A stretch of DNA of 64,000 bases from Lamellibrachia satsuma (GCA_033239005.1 BSQZ01000052.1:4055001-4119000); one strand, 5' to 3'; positions 50,301 to 62,111 are shown, counted from the first letter of the stretch. Notes: a model not told the origin generated them from the letters alone. Numbers and translations are program-made.

Positions 50301-53300
50301 CATCAAGTGAGACAGACTACATGTACTCTATTCTCATCAAGTGAGACAGACTACATGTACTCTATTCTCATCAAGTGAGACAGACTACGTGTACTCTATT
50401 CTCATCAAGTGAGACAGACTACATGTACTCTATTCTCATCAAATGAGACAGACTACATGTACTCTATTCTCATCAAGTGAGACAGACTACATGTACTCTA
50501 TTCTCATCAAGTGAGACAGACTACATGTACTCTATTCTCATCAAGTGAGACAGACTACATGTACTCTATTCTCATCAAGTGAGACAGACTACATGTACTC
50601 TATTCTCATCAAGTGAGACAGACTACATGTACTCTATTCTCATCAAATGAGACAGACTACATGTACTCTATTCTCATCAAGTGAGACAGACTACATGTAC
50701 TCTATTCTCATCATGTGAGACAGACTACATGTACTCTATTCTCATCAAGTGAGACAGACTACATGTACTCTATTCTCATCAAGTGAGACAGACTACATGT
50801 ACTCTATTCTCATCAAGTGAGACAGACTACATGTACTCTATTCTCATCATGTGAGACAGACTACATGTATTCTATTCTCATCAAGTGAGACAGACTACAT
50901 GTACTCTATTCTCATCAAGTGAGACATACTACATGTACTCTATTCTCATCAAGTGAGACAGACTACATGTACTCTATTCTCATCAAGTGAGACAGACTAC
51001 ATGTACTCTATTCTCATCATGTGAGACAGACTACATGTACTCTATTCTCATCATGTTGCTGTGCTTTCTGATTCAAGCTATGCATTTACCGTATCAATAA
51101 TTATTGTAATTTGACTAGTGTTGAATAACTGAACAATTTTGCCATGTGGTGTTAAACAGTTGGCACCACTTTTTAGTTCTACACTAGTTACCAAATGACA
51201 CCACTAGTGTTCAACAGTTACTTATTGTCTTGAGAAAGAAATTTTGGTGTACGCTTATAAGAACAGATTTCTTGACATTTTCCATGGCCCATTTTTTTTA
51301 ATGAGTCTTCTCGCAGTGTTAGAATGAACAGATCAGCCAGGGGTGAAGTGTAAAGGAAGTCATCTAGGGGTGAAGTCTAAAGTAAGTCTGCCAGGGGGTG
51401 AAGTGTTAAGTAGGTCTGCCAGGGCATGAAGTCGAAAGTAGGTGAGCCAGGGGGTGAAGTGTAAAGTAGGTCTGCCAGGGCATGAAGTGTAAAGTAAGTC
51501 TGCTAGGGGGTGAAGCGTAAAGTATGATCTTCCAGCTAGGGCATGAGTTGTAAAGTAATTCTGCCCGGGGGTGAAGTGTAAGGTAGGTCAGCCAAGGCAC
51601 GAAGTGCAAAGTAGGTCAGCCAGGGTGAAGTGTAAAGTAGGTTAGCCGGGGGTGAAGCGTAAAGTGGGTTAGCTGGGGTGAAGTGTAAAGTAAGTTAGCC
51701 AGGGGGTGAAGTGTAAAGTAGGTCAGCCAGGGCATGAAGTGCAAAGTAGGTTAAGCCAGGGGGTGAAGTGTAAAGAGCTTTGAACTGGATACAGTGCAAC
51801 AAGAACTTACTTTTACCTTGCTCAGTCTCGTTGCTGTTCTGTCATCCCACATAGCTCTCCTCCATGGTGCCAGTCTGATGTTGTTTGGAGGGACGGGTGT
51901 GCCATTTGGCGAGGCAGCTTGCAACAATCTACACATATGTAACCTGAGGAGCCTCACTTGGAACCATGTCGAATGTGAGGGGGAGCCACCCATCCGACTC
52001 TATGGACACGTAAGTTTGACGTTTTGTTACCAGATGGCACTTCATGTTTCACTGCAATATCGACCAATCATATGTACTTGTATCAGCAACAACAAACAAA
52101 CCTGTACTGGTAATAATACTAAGTATAATAAGATACGTTTTATTACAAAGTAGCAAGTACAAGGAATTCGTAGTGTTGTGGCATTAACACAAACATACAG
52201 GCATGCACCCAATAACACACGGAACTAAACATTACATATCACAATCGTAATATTAAAAACAGTTAAAAACAACCAAGAGTAATATAATAGATTGCCAAAA
52301 AATTAAAATTAAAAATAATATAATAATAATAAAAGTATTTATATACCAAGCTTGATTGATTGGGCGTTTTACATACATGCAATCATAACTTGAATAAAGC
52401 CACATAATCATAACAATATTATTAATTATGTAAAAAGTAAATTTATTAATAAAAAATATATAATGGAAAATATATATTGATTATATTAAAGGCAGTGCCA
52501 GTAATAAACATTCTAAAATATAGTCCTACCATAAATAATATATCATAAAAAAATGAATTGTATATTTGTAATAATAAAATAATAATGAATATAAAAATAT
52601 TCACATCAATTCATTATAATATAATATTATTGAGTTACATTTTTTTCTGGTCTCCTTTCAGATTAATTTCAGGAAAAATGTGACCTATCTAGTATCCATG
52701 GCAACATGCTAGTTCATTTGTGCAAATTTGTTGTTTAGTTTTGGTGAATTCATTGGACAAACTTTTAAATTATTTTTTAACAAGTCCAGTCAAAATTTGA
52801 CAGTAGCTAGTGATCTTTTCCAGCACAATTCACTGTTTATCTGCCACTTTCAGAGCATGACAATCGTGGGTCGTTACCTGTATGTGTTTGGTGGCACAAC
52901 CGGCTGGGAATACAATGCAGACTTGCATCGACTCGACATGACACGCTGGGTGTGGGAGGTCGTCAAGACCGACAGCGAACCACCTGCTGGCAGGTAAGAG
53001 AACTAAACCTGTGGAGTCAGATTTTTTTGATATCTCATATGGTTATTGTACCATTGAAATAAAGAAGAACTGAATTCAGTTATTTTTCCAGCATTCGTTT
53101 TCCTGATGAAGACAACTTATGGTGCATTAAGAACGGTTCATTTATTGGATTATTATCAGCAATGTCATGGTATGGTTGCAACTGATATTAATTGGTTCTT
53201 TTTGCAGAATTATTTTGCAAGCCTACTTAGGACAGATTCGGTTATTTGTATAAGCAATGTGAAAGTAAGTTTTGCATTTCACGTATAAAGATAAAGGAAT

Positions 53301-56300
53301 GTTATTCAGTTAAGTCTTGTTGGGTAATTGTTAAATTATTAAACTGAAATTTTGATTTCTCGTACAGGTATCGACATGAAGTTGCATGCTACGCCAGAAA
53401 ACTGTACATATTTGGTGGTGGTAGATCGGCAGCCTCATACAAATTTAAATCGGTAAGTCAGAATCTGTTTTAATAAGGTTTTGCTTGTTTAGGATGGCAA
53501 ATCTATAAAGGACTGCATTTAGAAACTTAAATTGTATTTCAGATCAGTCAGAAACTCAGAGGTTGCATAAGTTTGACATATTTGACGTATTACGTGAACA
53601 TGCCCAAATTAGCATACACCCCTTTTTTAATCAGCAGGATCCATACAGACCATACTTATTGTGATTTGATTAGTGTGGAACAACTGAAAAATGTCGCCAT
53701 CTGGTGTTAAACAGTTGGCGCCACTTTTCAGTTGTTCTGCTTTAGTCACAAAATTATACCACTAGTGTTAAACAGTTACCTTATCGTTTAGTGAAAAATA
53801 ATTTGGTGTACGCTTATAGGATCAGATTCCTTGACATTTTTTCATGGTCTAATTTTGTTCAAGTGTACTAAACACTTATTTAGGTCGAATATGGTATTTG
53901 GGGTTTTTGGTTTATCATTTAAAAAGCTCCAAAATTACATATAGTTTATCTTTGTATGATAAATACGTCAATCACAATCTTTTTGTGGGAGGCTGTATGT
54001 CGTAATCTAATAATTTTCTTACCGAGATAATCGTGATTTTAAATTTTCATGTTGATGGGAGAAGGGTCAAAGGTTACATGACACCAGTTTTTGCATAATA
54101 TCATACACTGATGTTTTGAAATGGTCCCTAAGCTATTAATTTTAAAATGTCCACTCTTACATTTTGTGTTCTATCTTCACAACAACCACCATATAATTGG
54201 CTAGTCTCCTGCATCTTTCAAATATATCCAGGCAGCTCAAATCATCCATTTCATAACTCATTGTTCCTAAAACTAAACTTAACTTGGGCAAACATGCTTC
54301 CTCTGTCGTTGTGCCTAGGGTCTGGAATGAACTCCCCATTACTCTGAAAACATCTGAAACTATGGCTACCTTCCAAAAAAACTCAAGACATGCATTTCCA
54401 GCATAAATCTTCGGTTGTCCCTCATTCTGATAATGACTTTTGCACGTCCATATTCATGATTATGTTTAATGATTCTGCGCCTCTGAGCTCAGGTTCCTCA
54501 GAATATAGGCGACATAGAAGTAAATTATTATTATTAATTACACATATTGATGTGAAAACATATTATATGAAATATGTTTGGTAAAAAGAATAACGCATAA
54601 AATAGAATTCCTGATGATGTAACTGTAAATAAGGTGTAACTGAAAAAACGTGTGATCATAATGTACTGTTGTCAAGAGTTATTCTTCTAGTGTAATTGTA
54701 GTACAGTAGAATTCATCTAAAGCGGCCACCCATGTGACTGAGATAAAGTGGTCTGATTAAAGGGGTGGCAAATATACAGATGTGGGCAAAACAGACTGAT
54801 ATAGTGGCCGTTTAACCCGTTTTCTATGGGTGGCCGCTTTGGGGAGTTCTAGTGTAATAATGATTCACTACATTCACATGTAATTTACCAAGGTCTGTAG
54901 AAGGTCTGCATGTATGTAGGGTTTAGGCTTTTGTAGCCAATCGATCATGTTCCTTAATTTGTATCTTGCATTCTGCAGATTCCCGTGTTTGAAATTGATA
55001 CAGATACATGGCACCACTACGCCTGTGCGCCGGACAGCGTCCATGGTACAGTTGATCTTCATTCATTTACATCTTGTTGATCTGTTTAAAACAGCCCACG
55101 CAATTATGTTTTTCGTTCGTCTCTTTTTGAAAAATCAAAGCTACCTAGTATCCACCAGAACATGTGAATTGGACAAATTAATAAATAATTGTTGACAGCA
55201 TAAGACCACTCTTAGCTAAATTTATGTGATTTGGCATTTAACGCATACTGTAGGTGAATGTCTCGTATCATGCATTATAATGTGTATATTTGGCTAATCC
55301 AGTGTTTAAACATCACGTTGTATAAATGCTTGGTTTTGTTTTATTCTCAGATTTTCCAGCTGCTCGACGATGCCACAGTTGTGTGCAGCTTCAGCACGGT
55401 AACATCTCAACCCAAGTTGTAGAATAATGGAGGATTAGTGGTCAAGGCATTTGACCTTTCACCAGAACCTGGGTCACAGTTGGACCATTTCTTTAAAGTG
55501 GATTACTTTGGTTTCAACTATAACTTTACTGTTGATTAGAAACTATCTCATCACTATGCAGCTAGTGTGTAGCTTGATGGGTTCATTTACGACCCCACAG
55601 TTGGGTCGTCTCAGGTTCATTTTTTTAATTCACCCTGCCATTACTCTTTCTATGAACAATCAAATTACCCTTTGTCGTTATTATATACAATTGTCCGCAA
55701 TGCTATGTGAACAATTACGTACAATTGTTGACATCGTGTGTGTGTTTCTCCCCAGGTGGAGCTAGATATGAATCTGGATGTTTGACGTAGATTACCTAAC
55801 TCAGAACAATAGTTTGTAGCAGTTGACGCTATGGTGGTTTTCTGTGATTGTTTTGAGTTATGTTGTCTACATTAAACGCCCACATAAGCTTCTTTGATCA
55901 GTACGAACACTTCGTGAAACTGGCAGTTGGGCGTGAAGTTGTCACTGCCATTGGCATTTCTCTATCAAAGCATGTATGGGTAGTGCAAGGAGTCATAATC
56001 TCTTACAGTGGCTGCCTTTTGTCCCTTGCAGTGCAGTGGAAATGCAGCTAGTTTTAATTAATTGATATAAAAGATGTGTGTTTGTGCAGCCAGCCCCAAC
56101 ATGTTCGTATGTTGTAGACGTGTACATGTGTGGCGGCTACAACGGAGAGACGATATTTGGTGATTTTTGGGCGCTGAACCTGCTCAGTCTGCAGTGGCGC
56201 CGCCTACCCACAGACCTGCCACAGCCCATCTACTTTCACGCTGCAGCTGTCACTGCGGTGAGTGCAGACACATTGGTTGCAGATTAACTCTAGTTGTTTG

Positions 56301-57487
56301 GGTTGACATTCCAGTTTGTTAAGTCTTTATGAGCATGTTATTCGTGTGTTCTCTGAACAGACAGAATATAAGTTGTGAAGTGATTGGGTTAGTTGCCAAG
56401 TATAAATACTGGGTGGAATGAACAATTAATTTTCTATATAATAAAGTAGCTTGTCACTTTCAAACATTGTTACGTGGTATACATCAAATGTATACCAAGT
56501 GCTTTGTGAAACCGGCAGTTGTGCGAGATTTTTATGGTGCGAAGATGTCATTGCCATTGCACTACCAACACTTGACTGGGTAGCAGGGTTGAAAAAAATT
56601 ATGATTTTTTTTAAATAAACAAAAACAGATTTTTAAAATTTAAATCAGATTTATTTAATTTTTTTTAAATCTGGTATACACAATGTCATAAAATATTTTA
56701 CTATCAGACTATCTGGTGTCAATACAGCTACACAAGTGTGCACACTTTGTGCTTTTGTATTAAAAAACACAAAACTTTGTTGATCTCGATGCTTGTAAAC
56801 AATTATTTGTGTTCAATTCATATACATCAGCGATTAAAAAAAACAGAAGTCAAAAAAATCATAAATCAATGATTTTTTTTGAGCGATTTAAATCATGATT
56901 TAAATCAGTGATTTAAATCAAACAACCCTGCTGGTTAGTGCTAGGAGTCATAAGCTGTTCCCTTTTTTCCCATGCAACGCTGGGCAACTGGGTTAGCATA
57001 AAAGGATTAAATTTTTTAATAATTGTATGGTTTTTAATAAAAAATTTAGTCATAATTACCATGAGGTAATGTGACATAAAGCAATCTCGATTGATTGGGC
57101 GCTATACATGTACTTTTATTATTATTATGTTGAAGGCTTTTATGTTTGTTTCAGAATTAGAGTAGTAGAGTACATGCATATGCATACGTGTGTGTATGTG
57201 CATGCAAATGAATAGCATGACATAATTATATTATGCGGAAGGCAACATCACTGCAGTATTATTATCTTTTTTATCAACAGAGTGGATGTATGGTAGTCTG
57301 TGGAGGCGTCACAAAGATTGATGATAAACGGACATCAAATGTCTACACGGTGTGGCTGAAAGTGCCTAAACTGAAAGAGCTATGTTGGCAACTTCTGACA
57401 CAGGCATTGCCCGATATGGACCAAATTCCACAGAAACATCTGCTGGAAATCGGCATACCAAATGATTTGCTCGGTCGACTCTCTTGA
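47285..57487 (+). CDS. KLHDC10: KLHDC10, kelch-repeat CUL2 substrate receptor (ten exons, 382 aa)
   Basis: Exons: 47285-47378, 49324-49451, 49970-50054, 51855-52009, 52854-52993, 53368-53452, 54979-55045, 55351-55398, 56118-56257, 57281-57487. All junctions are GT-AG, phases agree, and the sum is exactly 383 codons with stop. Six kelch blades are visible through LYSIGGYN, LMLFGGTG, LYVFGGTTG, LYIFGGGR, VYMCGGYNG and MVVCGGV. The C-terminal KVPKLKELCWQLLTQALP followed by HLLEIGIPNDLLGRL matches the BC/CUL2-box end of human KLHDC10. The family recruits CUL2-Elongin BC to C-terminal degrons, including alanine tails from ribosome quality control; the fly relative Slim acts on ASK1/PP5 signalling. 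The N-terminus is shorter than in human (442 aa). Exon 1 is the least certain part. Confidence 0.93.
47379..49323 (+). other. KLHDC10 intron 1
   Basis: AT-rich intron with a LINE tail remnant near its 3' end. Nothing else is supported. Confidence 0.7.
48930..49235 (-). mobile_element. Non-LTR retrotransposon C-terminal remnant
   Basis: The minus strand encodes RRRLRWEDCVKRF, the same tail motif as at 9.4 kb, flanked by Cys-poor Gly/Arg-rich sequence. It lies about 90 bp before KLHDC10 exon 2. Confidence 0.55.
49324..49451 (+). CDS. KLHDC10: KLHDC10 exon 2 (kelch blade 1)
   Basis: Acceptor is tctcttacag|AA and donor AGAGAG|GTATGT. It encodes PFPRSGHRIVVDDGNLYSIG then GYNPDFWGVPNDEDTYYPLF and RE, matching human ARSGHRCVADNTNLYVFGGYNPD in pattern. 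Confidence 0.95.
49970..50054 (+). CDS. KLHDC10: KLHDC10 exon 3
   Basis: Acceptor is tgttcgcag|CTT and donor ACAG|GTTGGG. It encodes LWKFNFANRKWTRLKTNGFM then PVELASHT, matching the human LWRYHFATGVWHQM to RELASMS region. Confidence 0.93.
50262..51055 (+). repeat. 34-bp minisatellite, about 23 copies, in KLHDC10 intron 3
   Basis: Unit tcaagtgagacagactacat then gtactctattctca. Copies are nearly identical, with a few aag/atg/aaa variants. Confidence 0.97.
51080..51300 (-). mobile_element. Dispersed element family B copy (inverted)
   Basis: Contains gtgttaaacagttggcacc, accactagtgttcaacagtt and ttggtgtacgcttataagaa, matching the 53600-53885 copy on the same strand and 18640-18930 in inverse. 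Confidence 0.65.
51320..51775 (+). repeat. Minisatellite derived from a SINE tail
   Basis: About 15 units like ggtctgccagggggtgaagt, gtaaagta. The unit equals the gtgaagtgtaaag segment of the SINE at 34640-34960, and the array ends in gaactggatacagtgcaac, the next SINE block. Confidence 0.8.
51855..52009 (+). CDS. KLHDC10: KLHDC10 exon 4 (kelch blade 2)
   Basis: Acceptor is tcccacatag|CT and donor GACAC|GTAAGT. It encodes ALLHGASLMLFGGTGVPFGE, then NNLHICNLRSLTWNHVECEG and RLYGH. An AG 29 bases upstream (ctcag) is out of phase with exon 3, so I prefer this site. Confidence 0.93.
52010..52853 (+). other. KLHDC10 intron 4
   Basis: Very AT-rich (many taata runs at 52240-52640). The block gcttgattgattgggcg near 52350 recurs near 57085. 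No gene seen. Confidence 0.6.
52854..52993 (+). CDS. KLHDC10: KLHDC10 exon 5 (kelch blade 3)
   Basis: Acceptor is gccactttcag|AGC and donor GGCAG|GTAAGA. It encodes SMTIVGRYLYVFGGTTGWEY then NADLHRLDMTRWVWEVV. Confidence 0.95.
53368..53452 (+). CDS. KLHDC10: KLHDC10 exon 6 (kelch blade 4)
   Basis: Acceptor is ctcgtacag|GT and donor AATCG|GTAAGT. It encodes YRHEVACYARKLYIFGGGRS then AASYKFKS. Confidence 0.94.
53600..53885 (-). mobile_element. Dispersed element family B copy (inverted), in KLHDC10 intron 6
   Basis: Fullest inverted copy: gcatacacccctttttta at one end, the hairpin pair caactgaaaaatgtcgcc and cacttttcagttg, and gattccttgacattttttca at the other end. Confidence 0.7.
54225..54406 (+). 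pseudogene. LINE reverse-transcriptase C-terminal remnant
   Basis: Encodes KLNLGKHASSVVVPRVWNEL then PITLKTSETMATFQKNSRHA. The PRxWNxLP motif followed by a TxxFKxxLK-like helix is the usual end of CR1/L2/jockey-type ORF2. Confidence 0.75.
54704..54854. mobile_element. pogo-like MITE, 151 bp, in KLHDC10 intron 6
   Basis: TIRs CAGTAGAATTCATCTAAAGC and, inverted, CACTAGAACTCCCCAAAGC, each followed by GGCCACCCA. TA dinucleotides flank at 54702-54703 and 54855-54856. Confidence 0.8.
54979..55045 (+). CDS. KLHDC10: KLHDC10 exon 7
   Basis: Acceptor is attctgcag|AT and donor CCATG|GTACAG. It encodes IPVFEIDTDTWHHYACAPDS then VH, matching the human KIHAYNLETNAWEEI position. Confidence 0.9.
55351..55398 (+). 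CDS. KLHDC10: KLHDC10 exon 8
   Basis: This 48-bp exon (acceptor ttattctcag|AT, donor CACG|GTAACA) encodes FPAARRCHSCVQLQH, almost identical to the human FPAARRCHSCVQ stretch. Confidence 0.95.
55900..56045 (+). repeat. Dispersed repeat family D, element-free copy
   Basis: gtgaaactggcagttgggcg, cattggcatttctctatcaa and gggtagtgcaaggagtcata align with 56500-56583 plus 56931-56975. It represents the site without the hAT insertion. Confidence 0.7.
56118..56257 (+). CDS. KLHDC10: KLHDC10 exon 9 (kelch blade 5)
   Basis: Acceptor is atgttgtag|AC and donor ACTGCG|GTGAGT. It encodes VYMCGGYNGETIFGDFWALN, then LQWRRLPTDLPQPIYFHAAA and VTA. Confidence 0.95.
56385..56975 (+). repeat. Dispersed repeat family D, interrupted copy
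   Basis: The left part (aagtataaatactgggtgga, caattaattttctatataat) is also found at 61828-61945. The right part matches 55900-56045. A hAT MITE splits it at 56584-56930. Confidence 0.7.
56584..56930. mobile_element. hAT-type MITE with 8-bp target duplication
   Basis: Ends CAGGGTTG and, inverted, CAACCCTG. Flanks are ctgggtag (56576-56583) and ctggttag (56931-56938), one mismatch. The interior is rich in gatttaaatca palindromes. 347 bp, no ORF, in KLHDC10 intron 9. Confidence 0.88.
57281..57487 (+). CDS. KLHDC10: KLHDC10 exon 10 (blade 6, CUL2-type box, stop TGA)
   Basis: Acceptor is tatcaacag|AGT. It encodes SGCMVVCGGVTKIDDKRTSN, then VWLKVPKLKELCWQLLTQAL and LLEIGIPNDLLGRLS with TGA. This is the full C-terminal Elongin/CUL2 binding segment. 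Confidence 0.95.
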   Translation, partial: SGCMVVCGGVTKIDDKRTSNVYTVWLKVPKLKELCWQLLTQALPDMDQIPQKHLLEIGIPNDLLGRLS

Positions 57488-58079
57488 TTAAGGGAAATAT
57501 GCAACTCTAAAGGACAGAAACGTTGTGTGTATGTCAAACAAATAATGTATATGGGTGAAAGCTCTCAGAGTAATGCAGGCAACTTAATTATATGTTTGAA
57601 TTACATAAAACTAAAATTATTATTAATATTTTACCATGAGATGTTATCACACATGGATTATTTTCATAACAACAAGGGACGTATTGTGAGGAGATTCATC
57701 ATACCGGTGAATGTAATACATCAACTTTTTCTCATTCTTCATAGTAAATTTTACCTTTTTTCTTCGTAATGTTTCAACAGGATTGAGCTGTCTTCATCAG
57801 ACTGATTGATTACCACTAGGTGTCAGCACATTAGTCATTGTACGCAGTCAGTCTGATTAAAACAGCATCCACTGTTGCAACATTACAAAGAAAGTTTACT
57901 GTGAAAAACGAGAAACGTTAACCCATGCTGTTTGGTTAACTTTTGTTTTGAAAAACCCAAGTGTGAACTAATCCTGGTTTTCCTACTCTGGCCAAATGTT
58001 TTATTAGTGGTTGTCATCTTCACAAATGCATGGATACTAAATAATGCATGTTTAACTTATTACAAGTTTATGAAATGAA
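57488..58079 (+). other. KLHDC10 3' UTR region
   Basis: I see no canonical AATAAA before the 33-bp array; ATTAAA occurs at 57856-57861. The next AATAAA is at 60635, beyond the array. The transcript end is therefore open. Confidence 0.4.
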
Positions 58080-60165
58080 GAGACTGTATGGTGATATAAT
58101 GTGGCAGTGGAGGAGACTGTATGGCCATATAATGTGTCAGTGGAAGAGACTGTATGGCCATATAATGTGGCAGTGGAAGAGATTGTATAGCTATATAATG
58201 TGGCAGTGGAAGAGATTGTATGGCTATATAATGTGGCAGTGGAAGAGATTGTATGGCTATATAATGTGGCAGTGAAAGAGACTGTATGGCCATATAATGT
58301 GGCAGTGGAAGAGACTGTATGGCCATATAATGTGGCAGTGGAAGAGATTGTATGTCTATATAATGTGGCGGTGGAAGAGATTGTATGGCTATATAATGTG
58401 GCAGGGGAAGAGATTGTATGGCTATATAATGTGGCAGTCGAAGAGACTGTATGGCTATATAATGTGGCAGTGGAAGAGACTGTATGGCCATATAATGTGG
58501 CAGTGGAAGAGACTGTATGGCTATATAATGTGGCAGTGGAAGAGACTGTATGGCTATATAATGTGGCAGTGGAAGAGACTGTATGGCTATATAATGTGGC
58601 AGTGAAAGAGACTGTATGGCCATATAATGTGGCAGTGGAAGAGATTGTATGGCTATATAATGTGGCAGTGGAAGAGATTGTATGGCTATATAATGTGGCA
58701 GTGGAAGAGACTGTATGGCTATATAATGTGGCAGTGGAAGAGATTGTATGGCTATATAATGTGGCAGTGGAAGAGACTGAATGGCTATATGATGTGGCAG
58801 TGGAAGAGACTTTATGGTGATATAATGTGGCAGTGAAGAGTTGTATGGCATATAATTGGCAGTGAAGTATGGTATATGGCAGTGAAGGATGTGGCCATAT
58901 AATGTGGCAGTGGAAGGGACTGTATGGCTATATAATGTGGCAGTGGAAGAGATTGTATGGATATATAATGTGGCAGTGGAAGAGACTGTATGGCTATATA
59001 ATGTGGCAGTGGAAGAGATTGTATGGCTATATAATGTGGCAGTGGAAGAGACTGTATGGCCATATAATGTGGCAGTGGAAGAGATTGTATGGCTATATAA
59101 TGTGGCAGTGGAAGAGACTGTATGGCTATATAATGTGGCAGTGGAAGAGATTGTATGGCTATATAATGTGGCAGTGGAAGAGACTGTATGGCCATATAAT
59201 GTGGCAGTGGAAGAGATTGTATGGCTATATAATGTGGCAGTGGAAGAGATTGTATGGCTATATAATGTGGCAGTGGAAGAGACTGTATGGCCATATAATG
59301 TGGCAGTGGAAGAGATTGTATGGCTATATAATGTGGCAGTGGAAGAGACTGAATGGCTATATAATGTGGCAGTGGAAGGGACTGTATGGCCATATAATGT
59401 GGCAGTGGAAGGGACTGTATGGCTATATGATGTGGCAGTGGAAGAGATTGTATGGCCATATAATGTGGCAGTGGAAGAGATTGTATGGCTGTATAATGTG
59501 GCAGTGGAAGAGACTGAATGGCTATATAATGTGGCAGTGGAAGGGACTGTATGGCCATATAATGTGGCAGTGGAAGAGACTGAATGGCCATATAATGTGG
59601 CAGTGGAAGGGACTGTATGGCTATATAATGTGGCAGTGGAAGAGACTGTATGGCCATATAATGTGGCAGTGGAAGAGATTGTATGGCTATATAATGTGGC
59701 AGTGGAAGAGACTGAATGGCTATATAATGTGGCAGTGGAAGGGACTGTATGGCCATATAATGTGGCAGTGGAAGGGACTGTATGGCCATATAATGTGGCA
59801 GTGGAAGGGACTGTATGGCTATATAATGTGGCAGTGGAAGAGACTGTATGGATATATAATGTGGCAGTGGAAGAGACTGTATGGCTATATAATGTGGCAG
59901 TGGAAGAGATTGTATGGCTATATAATGTGGCAGTGGAAGAGACTGTATGGCTATATAATGTGGCAGTGAAAGAGGTTGTATGGACATATAATGTGGAAGG
60001 GACTGTATGGCCATATAATGTGGCAGTGAAAGAGGTTGTATGGCCATATAATGTGGCAGTGGAAGGGACTGTATGGCCATATAATGTGGCAGTGGAAGGG
60101 ACTGTATGGCCATATAATGTGGCAGTGGAAGGGACTGTATGGCCATATAATGTGGCAGTGGCTGT
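58080..60165 (+). repeat. 33-bp minisatellite, about 63 copies
   Basis: Unit like atataatgtggcagtggaag then agactgtatggct. A ragged patch lies at 58830-58900. Because 33 is a multiple of three, long frames stay open on both strands (MWQWKRLYGYI, NVAVEETVWLY, AIQSLPLPHYI). I regard these as by-products of the repeat. Confidence 0.97.
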
Positions 60166-61570
60166 GAAGTGGGTTGGGTGAATTTGACAGATTTCTGCTC
60201 ATCGCAGAGTAAAGTTACTTGATGCAATGGAACTGTTTCTTCGTGGCCTCTTGTGCACACCACCAGATGGCATTATAGTGAACAAGTCATCTGACATGTA
60301 GCTCTATGATTCTTAACTGGTGTTGGACCTGTTCAAACAGAATTACTGGTTCCTTCTCCATATCTACCTCACAATTACTTATGTCTTAATATGCTGCCCA
60401 GAAGGCTGTAAAGCCATGGCCCCCTTTGGCTTTTTCCGTATCTTTCCATGGGTGACTAAGCTTGCCCCCCCTGGCCTCCCCCCATCCTCCCACGGCCTCC
60501 CCTTGCAAGATCTTTGATACGCCACAGGTAATACTGAACTCCCCAGTGTCATGATACACATAAGAATAAATACAGAAATGAGCATGTAAACACTGGTATA
60601 CATTGTTTTATTCCCCAAGGATTCTGGTTAATGAAATAAAGCTGTACAGATGGCTATGCCTTATTCACGTACAATCGACCATCACAAATTTTAAATAGCT
60701 TCATTCTATATAGACCTGTTTTGCTGTACAGCATAAACATGCAAAAAAACTTTGCAGAACACATTAATACAAAACAAATGCAACGTTAAACACAAACATG
60801 TCGAATAAAACTGTTACAACAAGTAACGAAAATGATAACGCCTGCATTGTCCAGAAACCTACTAAAGCCAAACTCGTGTAACTGCATCAAAATATTCTGG
60901 AAATTCAAATGATTTGTGAAAGAACGTCCCAATAAAAAGTGTGTGAATAAATAACGTCGTTCTGCATTTTCTGGTTCACATATTTGCCCAATCAGTGTTC
61001 CGACGATCCAGTTCATGTCCATGGAGAAGAAGTTTCTGCTTTGAGTGAGAGGCACCAACATCCAATTTTTACCTCAAATATGAATAACAAATCAACAATT
61101 TATTCTGCACTCATATGTCAGAGCACTGTGAACAAGAGAAATTTTAACCATTGGTTTTTACCAGTCCACAATACAGTGACAATATCTTGAAACAAACGGA
61201 ATGCTTTGAAGCTTCCATCTTGTTCATAAGAAAGTAATTTTTCCATCAGACAGAAGAAATTCTTACGAAACGAAAATTCTTCAAAGGAACCCAAACAAAA
61301 GCATTGTGTTCAAAAGACAGAGAATACCAATATATAATCTGTATTTGACCAGTGAAAAATGCATCAGTCATGAGGTTTGAAGAGCAACACCAGGATTTGT
61401 GTCATTGTTCATATGCCGCGGCTCTTAAATTAATTATACATATAATTTAGCAATCTTTTCAAACTGGGCGTGGGCTTATCCCATCTTATAATATAACTCT
61501 CCCATTGTAATAAGACGCCCCACAGTGAAAGTTGATTGTCTGATATATGCTGGCATTTTGAAGGTACATA
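60166..61570. other. Intergenic, no gene recognised
   Basis: A short GC/Pro-rich stretch lies near 60410-60510 and an AATAAA at 60635-60640. No supported exon. Confidence 0.6.
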
Positions 61571-62040
61571 TAATCTGATTGTTGTTATTGTAAAATCATG
61601 TTGTATAGTAAAAATATATCTGTTCTAACATCTTGATTGCCCAAATGTGTTTTAATGAAACACAATTTTAAAAGTAATTTGTAGTTACCTGTTTATGAAT
61701 ATCGACCTTGCTGTTCAGCAGAGGTAGCTTAATAGGCGAACCAGAGCAGATGAGTGGACCAGGTATATACATGTATATATAATATATATATATATATATA
61801 ATATATATATATACCTGATTAATAGGTTTAGTTGCCAAGCATAAATACCGGGTGGAATGAACAATTAATTTTCTATATAATAAAGTAATTTGTCATTTTC
61901 AAACATTGTTACGTGGCATACATCAAACGTCTACCAAATGCTTTGTTGTTGTACATGAAATGGCAAATTTGCTTCCACGCATTGTGTGATCATCAGAATA
62001 AACTGATCTGTTTTCGTCTTTATTTTAACCATAACATCAC

Positions 62041-62111
<71 letters not shown>

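Noticed and set aside
51794..51854. Extending KLHDC10 exon 4 upstream to the acceptor at 51825
   Set aside because: That acceptor puts exon 4 out of phase with exon 3; the site at 51854 restores VELASHT-ALLHG, matching the human pattern.
58060..60263. Long open frames (263 and 483 codons on minus, 366 and 430 on plus) with an 11-residue repeat
   Set aside because: They arise because the 33-bp unit is a multiple of three and lacks stops; several frames on both strands are open at once, and no splice sites or flanking domains support coding.
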